From Closterium sp. Naga37s-1 (lineage: Eukaryota > Streptophyta > Zygnematophyceae > Desmidiales > Closteriaceae), in assembly GCA_947471745.1 (NCBI GenBank), contig CANJKZ010000115.1:124001-188000 (forward strand): DNA of 64,000 bases, written 5' to 3'. The position numbers and the translations under genes were made by a program. Positions 23,991 through 34,777 of the stretch are shown here, piece by piece (within the stretch, counting starts at the first letter, position 1; each line of letters begins with the position of its first letter). The notes under the pieces are model-generated. The model worked only from the letters and a program-made list of their open reading frames with translations, was not told the origin of the DNA and made no database searches.

Positions 23991-26854
23991 CAGGAGGAAG
24001 AAGAAGGGGGCATGGAACCGCGCCCTCAGGGAGCATGGGCATGCCAGGAGGAGGAATGAGAGACATGGAAGGTAGGGGAGGCGATGAGTGAGGAAGGGAG
24101 GGAAGCTATGCAACGGCTGCTGAGCAAACATAGGAAGTGCTTTGCCTTCAACCTGCAGGAGTTGGGAAGGTGCAAGGTGAAGGAGATGGAGTTGAAGCTG
24201 AGCAGTGCGGAGCCCGTGTTCCATCGGAGGAGAAAGATGCCACACGGGGATGAGGAAATCTGCAAGGAGAAAATCAAGGAGTTGCTGGAGGCTGGGTTGA
24301 TTAGGCGGTCCGAGTCGGAGTACGCCACGCCGACAGTAGTAGCTGCAAGGAAGGATCTAACGGGGGAAGTCCTGAGCAGGAGGATGTGTGGGGATTACCG
24401 GGCACTCAACAAGATCACGGTAGCTGACAGGTACCCCATGCCTATGGCCGAGGAGATATTTGACAAGTTGGCAGATGGAGTCTTCTTTACTACGTTAGAC
24501 CTACGGCAGGGGTTCAACCAAATCAAGATCAGGGAGGAGGACATCAAGAAGACGGCCTTCCATGGGCCGGATGGGCTGTATGAGTGGCTGTATATGCCAT
24601 TCGGGCTGAGGAACGCATCGGCAGTGTTTCAGAGGGTCATGGATGCGGTGCTGAGGGACGTAGAATGCGCGGCCTGCTACATAGACGACGTGGTGATCTT
24701 CAGCACCACAGAGCAGCAGCATTTACAGGACGTAGAGAGGACACTGGCGGCAATAGAAACGGCAGGACTCACGTGTCACCCCAAGAACTGCAGGTGGGGT
24801 GAAGAGACGGCGCAATACTTGGACTACGAGGTGAAGGGGGGACAGATTGGGATCCAGCAGGCCAAGGTGGAGGTCTTGGATCGACTGCGAGAGCCAAAGG
24901 ACAAGTCAGGGCTGAGAGCGGTGTTAGGCTTCCTCACCTACTACAGGAGGTTTGTGCTCAATTTCAGCAAACGAGCAGCAGCATTGAATGGGCTGCTGAG
25001 GGAGGACAGGGCGTGGGAGTGGGGAGAGGCACAGAAGGGAGCTTTGCAGGACCTCATGACAGCAGTGAAGACGGCGACTGTGTTGCGGCTGCCGGCAGCG
25101 GACCAACCATTCACCCTCTACACCGACTGGAGCAGCCAAGGAATGGGAGGGATACTCTGCCAGGAGGTAAAAGGGGAGGAGAAGGTGGTGGCCTACGCGA
25201 GCAGGAGTTGTAACTCGGCTGAGGCGCAATACAGCTCATACATAGGGGAGGGACTGGCGGCAGTGTGGGCGGTGGGGCATTTCAGAGTGTACCTACAGGG
25301 ACGAGAGTTTACCTTGGTGACGGATCACCAGCCACTGACAAGGCTGATGACAACTCCGGGACTGACGGGCAGGAACGCACGGTGGGCAATGAAGCTGCAG
25401 GAGTATGATTTTAAGATCAAACACCGGCCAGGAAAGACCCTACAGCATGTGGACGGTCTCTCCCGGAATCCCCCATAGCTGGAACCGACAGTGACCCTGA
25501 CACTATTGGCAAGACAGGTGGAATCGGGCGGGGTAAAGGGGAGCAAGGGGCCGGCAGATATTTGGGAAGATGAACAAGCCATGCGGTGGGTCAAGGGGGA
25601 GACAGGGGAGGATGAGGAGATGACGGAGAGAGTGAGGGCCAGGGGACATCACTACAGGTGGTATCAGCAGCAGTTACAGATGCAGACCGAGGAAGGATGG
25701 AAGTTGGTGCCAGCACCTAGTGACCTAGAAGCAGTGATCAAAGAGGTGCATACAAAGTTGGGGCATTTCGGGCACGAGAGGACGGTGCAGCTGCTGAAGA
25801 CGGGGTGGTGGTGGGAGGGGATGCGGAGACAAGTGAAGGGCTGGTGGAGGGCTGTGAGGCATGCCAGCGGAGCAGGGCCAACCTCACCCAGGCTAAGGCC
25901 GACTTGCAGTCCCTGCCTATACGAGGCCTAGGCTTCAGATGGTCCTTGGATCTGGCCGAGGAACTGCCTCTGAGCCGGGGGGGTAAGAAATACATCGTGC
26001 TCATGGTGGAGCACGTGAGCAAATGGCTGGAGGTGGGGGCAATACCGAGAAAGAGCTCAAGGCAGGTGGCAGCGGCATTCAAAGAGCAGGTGATCTGCAG
26101 ATTTGGGGCATGTGCAGAAGTCCTCACAGATCAGGGAACCGAGTTCCAAGGGGACTTCAAGAAGCTGCTGGAAGAGACGGGGATCACTCACAGACGCACC
26201 TCCCGCTACCACCCACAAAGTGATGGGTTGACAGAGCACCTGGTGCAGACCTTAAAGCGGGGATTGAGGGCTTATGGGGAGAAGAGGAAGCGGGATTGGG
26301 ATGAGGAGCTGCACTGGATTGCAGCAGGATACAGGTTCGGGAAGCAGGCAGCCTTGAGAGACCACTCCCCATACAGCCTCCTGTATGGATGCGAGCCGCT
26401 GCTGCCAGTAGGAGCAACCCGGGTCCTCACAGACACAGTGACGGCAGGCACCATAGACAATTGGGTGGCGCTGTCGGAAGCCAGGGCAAGGTACCTGCGG
26501 GTGATGATGCCAGCTGCGTTGGAAAACCTCCATACTGCATAGCTGAAAGATGCCAGGCGCTATGAACAACGGCAGCAGCAAGGGGTGGGGAGCAGAATAC
26601 AGAAGGGAGTGGGCCTGGGGCAGGAAGTGTACATACGGAAGGCAAAGCAAGACACCCTGAACGTTGGGGTGGGAACAGAAAGGTGGAGGGTGAAGGAAGT
26701 ACGTCCCTCAGGGATACTGGTGTTGGAGAACGAGAAGGGGGCACAACTGAAAGAACATCAGACCAACACGGCCGTGGTAAGGGGCAGCAACCCTCAGCAG
26801 AATGGTCCTGTGACACGAACTCGAGCTGCTCAAGCACGGGCACAGGAGGGGGCA

Positions 26855-27028
26855 GTGAGTGACTGAGGCAGAGCGACACAGAGAAGGAAGAGAGAGGGAG
26901 ACAACAAGGAGGAGAGCAAGTGCTGCAAGGGACAAGGGGCAGTGAGTGACTGAGGCGGAGCAACACGGAGAAGGGAGGAAAGAGGAAGCAAGAAAGAAGA
27001 GCAGGTGCTGGAGTGGTGTTCTCCGACA
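26855..27028 (+). repeat. two tandem 3' UTR units of Gypsy-MT copy 2
   Basis: Two direct 87-bp units, 26855-26941 and 26942-27028, each beginning GTGAGTGACTGAGG and purine-rich. The second ends CTCCGACA at the satellite border. In copies 1 and 3 the corresponding two units are separated by an LTR; here they touch. Confidence 0.8.
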
Positions 27029-27186
27029 GTGTTGGTCCAATTGACCAACTGGCCTGTTGGTCTAATGGACTGGTAGGACCAACTGGCCTGTTGGTCCAAT
27101 GGAACGTTGAACCAACGGGCGTGTTGGTCCAATGGACAGGTTGGACCAACTGGCCTGTTGGTCCAATGGACCGAAAGGACCAACTG
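27029..27186 (+). repeat. 34-bp satellite, block 2 (about 4.6 monomers)
   Basis: 158 bp of satellite between the 3' ends of two converging Gypsy-MT copies. It matches 36587-36744 in block 3 over its full length, unit for unit. It is therefore the left half of a higher-order unit whose right half resumes at 35194, past Gypsy-MT copy 3. Confidence 0.95.
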
Positions 27187-27283
27187 TGTCGGAGTATGTG
27201 ACCTCCACCAGCCCCTGCTCTCCTTCCCATTGTTCCCCCTTGCCCCTCCTTGCTCGGTGCTGCCCTTCCTCAGTCACCCACTA
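27187..27283 (-). repeat. 3' UTR of Gypsy-MT copy 3, outer copy
   Basis: 97 bp that match 27702-27798 at every position but the last. It lies outside the 3' LTR but inside the ACTG target duplication, so it was part of the DNA that was inserted. On the element strand it ends in CTCCGACA. Confidence 0.85.
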
Positions 27284-27699
27284 TGAACGGGATTGCTCCC
27301 TCACCCCACAGGTTCCCCCTTAGTGCTGTGTCACTGCGTGTTGAGGCTAGTATGACAACTTTCCACTAGTCTGAGAGAATACCACACGATAGGCATCGAG
27401 TGAATTGGCATGGGTGACCTTACCCAACCTCGGCTTGCACATTTCCAATGTGCGGCTCGAGGTTGGGATTCGTTCAAATCCCCATTTCGCCCTTCGGTGC
27501 TTCTCCCCTGCTATCCCAAACCGCTCTCACACATTTCCCCCCTTCTATACCCCTTAGCAACCGACACTTCGCTACTGGCTGCAATTACTACACTACATCT
27601 TATCTATCTTCTTCAATGTATTTCTAACTATTCTAATACTACTTCACAGCACCGCACGCTACTGTTATTGCATATGCATTCCTTGCATATGCGGTGACA
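27284..27699 (-). repeat. 3' LTR of Gypsy-MT copy 3
   Basis: 416 bp, same length as the 5' LTR at 34778-35193. About nine substitutions separate them by direct reading. On the element strand it starts TGTCACCGCATATGC and ends CCCGTTCA. Confidence 0.9.
27423..27467 (-). promoter_or_regulatory. conserved LTR stem-loop, 3' LTR of copy 3
   Basis: Outer arms CCCAACCTCG and CGAGGTTGGG pair perfectly (10 bp). Inner arms GCACATT and AATGTGC pair perfectly (7 bp) around a 3-base loop. It occupies the same LTR position as the hairpin in copy 1, with different stem bases. Confidence 0.7.
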
Positions 27700-27701
27700 G
27701 C

Positions 27702-27798
27702 TGTCGGAGTATGTGACCTCCACCAGCCCCTGCTCTCCTTCCCATTGTTCCCCCTTGCCCCTCCTTGCTCGGTGCTGCCCTTCCTCAGTCACCCACTG
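27702..27798 (-). repeat. 3' UTR of Gypsy-MT copy 3, inner copy
   Basis: Purine-rich on the element strand. It lies between the end of the integrase region and the 3' LTR, separated from the LTR by two bases. The junction forms the perfect palindrome GACAGCTGTC (27696-27705), also present in copy 1 at 6131-6140. Confidence 0.8.
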
Positions 27799-30659
27799 CC
27801 CCCTCCTGTGCCCGTGCTCGAGTGGCTCGAGCTCGTGTCACAGGACCCGCTGGCTGAGGCTTGCTCCCCCTTACCAGGGCCGTGTTGGTCTGGTGCTCCT
27901 TCAGCCGTGCCCCCTTCTCGTTCTCCAGCACGAGAATCCCTGAGGGCCGAACTTTCTTCACCCTCCACCTCTCTGTCCCCACCCCGACGTCCAACGTGTC
28001 CTGTTTCGCCCGTTTCAGGTACACCTCCTGCCCCTCACTGGCTCCCTTTCTCTCCTTCCTTCCCATCCCTTGCTGCTGGCGTTGCTCATAACGTCTGACG
28101 TCCCTCAGCTGTGCCGTGTGCAGGTTTTCCAGTGCTGCTGGCATTATCACTCGGAGGTACCTTGCCCTTGCCTCTGACAAGGCCACCCAGTTATCTATGG
28201 TGCCTGCTGTCACTGTATCCGTGAGGACCCGTGGTGCCCCCACCGGCAGCACCGGCTCACAACCGTACAGGAGGCTATAGGGTGGATGGTCTCTCAGGGC
28301 GGCCAGCTTCCCAAACCTATATCCTGCCGCGATCCAGTGCAGCTCATTGTCCCATTCCCGCTTCCTCTTCTCCCCATATGCCCGCAGCCCCCGCTTCAGC
28401 ATCTGTACTAGGCGCTCGGTCAGCCCATCACTCTGTGGGTGATACCGAGAGGTGCGTCTGTGAGTGATTCCTGCTTCCTCTAACAGCTCCCTGAACTCCC
28501 CTTGAAACTCCATTCCTTGGTCGGTGAGCACCTTTGCACACGCTCCAAATCTGCACACCACCTGTTCCTTGAATGCTGCTGCTACATGCCTTGAGCTCTT
28601 GCTGGGGATAGCCCTCACCTCCAGCCACTTGCTCACGTGCTCCACCATGAGCAGTATGTACCGCTTCCCCCCCCCGACGCAGCGGAAGTTCCTCCGCCAG
28701 GTCCAAGGACCATCTAAAGCCTAACCCGCGAATGGGCAAGGACTGCAGCTCGGCCTTGGCTTGGGTGAGGTTTTCCCGGCTCCTTTGGCATGCCTCGCAT
28801 CCCTCTACCCACTTCTGCACCTGCCTGCGCATTCCTTCGCACCACCAGCCCGTCTTCAGCAGATGCACTGTCCTCTCATGCCCGAAGTGTCCCAACTTTG
28901 AGTGCACCTCCCTGATCACTGCTTCTCTCTCGCCTGGTGCTGGCACCAGCTTCCACCCGTCCTCAGTCTGTATCTGCAACTGCTGCTGGTACCACCTGTA
29001 GTGGTGCCCCCTTGCTCTCACCCTCTCGCTCATTTCCTCGTCTGCCCCTGTCTCCCCCTTCACCCATCTCACGGCCTGCTCATCCTCCCAGATGTCTGCC
29101 GGCCCCTTGCCCCCTTCTGCCCCGCTCAGCTCCACCTGTCTGGCCAGCAGTGCTAGAGTCCCTGTGGGCTCTAGTGGTGGGGGGTTACGGGAGAGGCCAT
29201 CCACATGTTGCAGGGTTTTTCCCGGCCGGTGCTTGATTTTGAAGTCGTACTCCTGTAGCTTCATCGCCCACCGTGCATTCCTGCCTGTTAACCCTGGTGT
29301 GGTCATCAGCCATGTCAATGGCTGGTGGTCCGTCACCAAGGTGAACTCCCGCCCTTGCAGATAGACCCTGAAGTGCCCCACAGCCCATACTGCCGCCAGT
29401 CCCTCCCTTGTGTATGAGCTGTACTGTGCCTCCGCCGAGTTGCAGCTCCTACTCGCGTAAGCCACCACCCTCTCATCCCCTTCCACCTCTTGGCAGAGTA
29501 TCCCGCCCATCCCTTGGCTGCTCCAGTCGGTGTAGAGGGTGAAGGGCTGGTCCGCTGCTGGCAACTGCAGGACGGTTGCTGTCTTCACTGCTGCCATCAG
29601 GTCCTGCAATGCCCCCCTCTGCGCTTCCCCCCACTCCCATGTCTTGTCCTCCCTCAACAGCCCGTTGAGCACCGCTGCTCGCCTGCTGAAGTTGGGTACC
29701 CCAACACTGCTCTCAGTCCTGTCTTGTCCTTTGGTTCTCGCAGCCTATCCAGCACCTCCACCTTCGCTTGCTGGATCCCGATCTGCCCCCCTTTCACCTC
29801 ATAGCCCAGATACTGAACGGTTTGCTCGCCCCACCTACACTTCTTCGGATGACACGTAAGTCCTGCTGCTTCTATTGCCACCAGGGTCCTCTCCACGTCC
29901 TGCAGGTGCTGCTGCTCAGAGGTGCTGAAGATCACCACGTCGTCTATGTAGCACGCTGCACACTCCACGTCCCTTAGCACTGCATCCATGACCCTCTGAA
30001 ACACTGCTGATGCGTTCCTCAGCCCGAATGGCATATAAAGCCACTCATACAGCCCATCCGGCCCATGGAAGGCCGTCTTCTTGATGTCCTCCTCCCTGAT
30101 TTTTATCTGGTTGAACCCCTACCGCAGGTCCAGCGTCGTGAAGAACACCCCCTCCGCTAACTTGTCAAATATCTCCTCTGCCATCGGCATTGGGTACCTG
30201 TCCGCCACAGTAATCTTGTTGAGCGCTCGGTAGTCGCCGCACATCCTCCTGCTCAGGATCTCCCCTGTCAAGTCCTTCCTCACTGCCACCACCGTTGGTG
30301 TGGCGTATTCTGACTCGGAGCGCCTGATCAGTCCGGCCGCTAACAACTCCTTAATCTTCTCCTTGCATATCTCCTCATCTCCGTGCGGCATCTTCCTACG
30401 CCGCTGGAACACAGGCTCCGTGCTGCTCAGTTTCAGCTCCATCTCCTTCACCTTGCACCTTCCCAGTTCCTGCAGTGTGAAGGCAAAGCACTTCCTGTGC
30501 TTGGCTAGCAGCTCCAGCATGGCCCCCTTTCCCTCTTCGCTCATCGCCTCCCCCACTGTCCACTTCTCTCCCTCCTCCGCCTTGCAGGTCCACGCTCCTT
30601 GTGGGGCTGCTGCTGCCGCCGCCTCCTCTGCTTCTTGCCCCCAGCCTAGGACCATCTCT

Positions 30660-31630
30660 CGCCACATCCTCTGAACCAGCCACCTCATCATATAGCCGTC
30701 CATGGCATTCCCTAGTGCCGTCCTCCTGTCTTCCTCACTCACCCCTGGTGCTGCTGTCACGTTCTCTCCATACCCCATAGCCAGCTCCCTCTCCAATGCC
30801 GTTGGTTCCTCCCACCGTCCCCGTTTGTGGTCATATATCAGCCCGGGCCCAGGCTTCCCCCCTTCCCACCTGTAGCCTGCTGCCCCTGCATACGCGACCA
30901 AGGTGGGCAGCGCCCTCCTGTCTTGCCCCACCTGGTTGCACGGGTAATGCCTGCTGTAACTCCTTTGACAGACTGGCGCGGGGGTCCGTCCTGGTTCTAG
31001 GATGTCCACCACCCTTCTCCCTGTTTCCCTCCTCATCCCCTCTGCTTCCTCCTGCAGATCCATCACGGGAACCACGTTCTCCCAGTACATCCTGAGGCGG
31101 TGCGCGTACGATCCTGCCCTGGCTGCATCACAGCTCATCCCCTTACCCAGGTGCCTGCCGATCTTCTCCCTCACCAGCCGAATCGGCTCTCTGCAGTCCC
31201 CCTCTAAATCCAGATTCTCCAGCAAGAAAGCCACTCTGCCCTGCCTCTCCTGCAGCCACTCCAAGACATTGAACAGGTTGTCCATCAGCTTCGTCCTCGG
31301 GTCCTCCCCTCCCTTCCCTCTTCCTGCCCATGACACCCCTTGACACTCCCATCCCGCCACCAGCAGGTCCACCTGCCCCCAGCTGGCCACCTGCTCCTCT
31401 GTGATCTGACTCACGTCGTGCACGGTACTGCTCATGGCATCCTGAATCACCCTCTCGCTCAGGAGGTCCGGGAACTCCACTCTCAACTGCCGCGCATGAT
31501 GTTCAGCCATCCTTCGCACCTGTGGTGCCTGCTCCACATAGACCCATTGCTGCACTGCAATCCCACTTCTCACCGCTGCCGCCAACCCTGCCCCAATTCC
31601 CCCAAACAACTCCACCAGCCGAATGGGCTG
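30660..31630 (-). other. C5-cytosine methyltransferase-like domain of Gypsy-MT copy 3
   Basis: Best example of the domain, about 320 residues. LVELFGGIGAGLAAAVRSGI (near 31565-31625) is a textbook motif I for S-adenosylmethionine binding. Next come VYVEQAP, WGQVDLLVAGWECQG (near 31340-31385, motif IV loop), LLENLDLE (near 31210, motif VI), AHRLRMYWENVVP (near 31080, motif VIII) and GNAMDGYMMRWLVQRMW (near 30665-30715, motif X). There is no recognisable PWWP, ADD, UBA or chromodomain in front; the protease region precedes it directly. DNMT3/DRM is the closest branch by eye, because of the AHR..YW motif and the motif IV context. Confidence 0.83.
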
Positions 31631-34600
31631 CTGCCAGTCGCTCTGCTGCCCCGGCTTGTCCATCGGCTTCATCCTGGGCCCCCCTTTGGCCTCTGCTGTC
31701 CCTCCCTGCCCCGTCTGTGCCCCTCCTGCCCCGACTTGATAGGCCCGCTTCGGTTCCACCTTCACAAACTGCACTGGCAGCTGCCCCAATGGTCCCTCCT
31801 TCTTCCAGTACCTTGTCCTGAACTCCACCTTCTCTGTCCAGGTACATATGCTCATGCCTACAGAGAACACCAGTTCAGTCCCCACTAGCAGATCAAAGTC
31901 CTCAGACTCCGAGATTCCACACTTCATCCTGATCCTCGTTTCATGCTCTCCTCCTGGCAGCAGGGTCAACTCTATGGGGGTCCGCGTGCACGGCATCCAC
32001 TTTGGTTCCCCTCCCTCTGCCGTCATGACTAGCATCCCCTTCGCCACGTGCCTCTCAGGTGCCATCAGCCCCAACCGTTCGGCCATCCCCTTACCCAACA
32101 TCACGCTCTGTGCTCCTGTGTCAATGATCGCCGTCTTTACCTTCCTCCCCTCCACTTCCACTGCTCCTGCCTCTACTAGCAGCACCGAGGTCTGGCACGC
32201 GAGCCTCTCCTGCCGGTGGCGGGCTGGGAGTTTCTCTGCCGCTGGCGCGTCCGGCTTGGACCCCTGCTCACGTGGCTTCCTGCTATGCTCCTGCCTGCCA
32301 TCCTTCCCCCCGCTACGCAGCCCCATCTCTTCCCTGCCTCTCCAGGCCATGAGGGCACACTGCACGTCCGGCTCCACCCCTTCTCCCTCCTCGTCCCTGG
32401 CATACATCCCTGCCTCCGCTCCCCATCCTGGCCCCATGGCCTGCAGTTGAGACTGCAGCCTGCTGATCTGCTGCTGCAGCTCTTCCGGCTTCCTCCTAGC
32501 CCCTCCCTCCCGCTGGTAGCACTCCTTGGCCTCGTGCCCCTTCTTCCCGCAGATCTCACACTTCGCTGCATCAGGACACTCTCGTTTCCGATGCCCAGGC
32601 TTCCCGCAGCCATCACAGTTCTTGCACTCTTGGCGGAGGTGCCCCAGCTGTCCGCATTGGTAGCAGGCATGCGCGTCGGCTCTCTCGTCTGTGTGCGTGT
32701 CCACCCTCCCCCGTTCCTCCGGTATCATGGCTGCCGCCCACGTTGGTCTGCGGCTCCTCTCTATCGGCCTCGGCAGGTAGGCCTCGTACTTCCTCTGTGC
32801 TAGCTCTACCCTCTCTGCCAGGTCAAACACCTCCTCCAGCGCCGCTTCTACCCCCAACTCATACACCCTCATTCTCAGTCCTCCCCCCAGCGCCTCGTCC
32901 AGGCCTCCAAGAAACTTGTTGATGAGGAGGCTGCTGTCCGAACATTTCACATCCTCCGCCAAATTTATCAATCGGTTGTAGTACGTCAGTAGGGACTCTG
33001 TCCGCCCCCTCCTGAACTCCTGAAACTCCTTTATGCGCTCCGCCGTGTGCCCCGGGAATTGACGCTGCAGTCGCTCCAGAAATGCCTCGGTCGGATCCTC
33101 CCCGTACCTCCCCGCCCTCCACAGCAGCTCATCCATCCTCATGCGGTACAGCATCTCCGCCTCTCCCTCCAGTGTGTTCGGTAGGCTCAAAAAAAAAATC
33201 TATCGGGTCCATGCCTTGCCGGTCACAGCGGTATTTCACATTCCCCACCTGCATCAGGTAATTCTTGAGGGCAGGCCCCGCCCGTTGGTCTCCCGAGAAC
33301 CTGGCTGGTACCTCCACCCGCGTCGCGCTGGCCGTACCTCCCCGCCTGTCTCCCCATGATTCCCTGCCCCTTCCCAGCCGCTCTCCCTCCGTCCCCCTTT
33401 CCTTAGCCCTCTCTAGCCCTTCCCTGGCCTCCCGGGCCCGCTCAGCGCCATATGCCAAGCTCCCCCCACCCGCTCTGCTCTCTCGCCAGCTCCAGCCCGA
33501 GTCCCCGTGCTCTTCCCTCCTGCCCCTCTCCTCGTCCGCGCGTCCTCGCATACGTGCCGGCGAGACTCGTGCACCTCCCCACCCTACCGCGCTCGTCTCC
33601 CGCTGCCACCGTCTCTCTGGCGACGGTGACCAAGCTTGGCCCCTCTCCTGCCGCCGACGATCCACGGGCGCGCGCCCGTCCCCGCCGTCTTCTCTTCCCC
33701 GCTGCTGCCTGCTGAGCGGCGAGCGAAATTCCCTGCCCATCCTCCTCTCCCATTGCTCCCGCGGGCCGGCTGTCCACGCCACCCCGCTGCGTTCCTCTTG
33801 CCGCTGGCCGCGCCTTTCCGCCGAAGTGGACCCTTCCTCGCGTCCTTCCCCCCGCCGCCAGTAGTGACTGGGTGCGCGTGGCTCGCCCTCTCCGCCCTCC
33901 TTGCGCATCATCTGCCTGCCCGGCGATCGTGCGCCGTCTCCGACCCAGCGTTCCTGTGCCTGCCGCCCGTCGAGTGTGCGAGGGTTGACAGGCGGCCGCT
34001 CCCACCGCCGCGGTTCTTCCCTTGATGCGCGCGGTCCCCCCATCTTGCTCCTGCTGCGTTCTCCTTGCGTCCCACCAGCGCCGGCGCGCACGCCCCAGTC
34101 CCGCCGCTCCTGTTGACGCAGCCCCTCCGCGTCCTTCTCCTCCTGGCGGCTGGCGTCACGCTCGCGCAATTTCCGCCGTCCCGACTGCGATCCCTCCGCC
34201 ACTGCCTGGCTTGCGCCCCCGGCGACGTCCGCCTCTCCAGGCTCGGCGTTTCTGATCCCAGTCACGGGCTCCTCATCGTCATCCCCTCCGTCTGCGTCTT
34301 CGGCCACTTGTTCCAGGTTCACGCCAGCCTCTTCTGCCTCCTCCTCGCTGGACGTCTCCTACGACTCTTCCCCGTGGGCGGCTTACCCTTCTCGGTCGGC
34401 GTCAAATCTCTCGACACCACGCCAACGGCCTCGCTCATCGCGGCGGCGCCCGCGTCCTTCCGGCGAGCGAAACTCTCCTGCGGCGCGGCGGTCGTCGCTC
34501 CCGTGCCCATCTCCGGGATCCCGCTCTCTCTGCCACGCGTCTCCGTCCGCGCTTGCAGCGTACGCTCCTACGCTCGGCCTCCCTTCCGCCCGTCGGTCCC

Positions 34601-34763
34601 TAGCGACCGGCACTCTATCTGCGCGAAAAGCTGGCCTGCGCGGCGAGCGCTCTAGGGATCGCCCGCGCTCACGTGACGGCTCACGCCGCGCCCGTTCCTC
34701 TTCGCGGCGACTAAATACTCTACCCCAACGTAGCTCGTACTTATCCATAACTACAGACTCGAC

Positions 34764-34777
34764 CCTATTGTGTGGTA
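34764..34777 (-). promoter_or_regulatory. candidate self-priming primer-binding site of Gypsy-MT copy 3
   Basis: On the element strand the bases directly after the 5' LTR read TACCACACAATAGG. No tRNA 3' end is recognisable. The 15 bp at 34764-34778, which include the last LTR base, are perfectly complementary to 34873-34887 inside the same LTR, 94 bases away. In Tf1-type Ty3/gypsy elements the start of the mRNA folds back on such a site and primes reverse transcription. Confidence 0.65.

Larger units (their letters stand above)
21626..27028 (+). mobile_element. Gypsy-MT copy 2, joined to copia A
   Basis: Second member of the Gypsy-MT family. Similarity begins inside gag (ESLLAYYNRLINVAEDVRC) at the joint with copia A. 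Parts: CCHC knuckles near 21958-22095 (CHRCGQPGHLRRDC, CGKPGHRRRDC, CKKKGHKAKDC); protease near 22490 (NTGAQSVMLGK); methyltransferase-like region 23010-23990; RT near 24200-24950 with YIDDVVIF near 24680; RNase H near 25110-25480; integrase zinc finger near 25745-25870; integrase core near 25930-26240. Coding similarity ends near 26863. Two tandem 87-bp 3' UTR units follow, then satellite, with no LTR. A handful of breaks. Protein identity to copies 1 and 3 is high along the whole pol region. Confidence 0.92.

Noticed and set aside
27187-27283. Fragment of another Gypsy element beside copy 3
   Set aside because: It lies inside the ACTG target duplication and matches copy 3's own UTR almost perfectly, so it belongs to the same insertion.
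30660-31630. Host DRM or DNMT3 gene
   Set aside because: The block is joined to a Gypsy protease on one side and RT on the other, in three copies; no introns or host regulatory domains are present.
34764-34777. tRNA-type primer site for Gypsy-MT
   Set aside because: The sequence next to the LTR does not match a tRNA 3' end that I recognise; complementarity to its own LTR is perfect over 15 bp, so self-priming was preferred.
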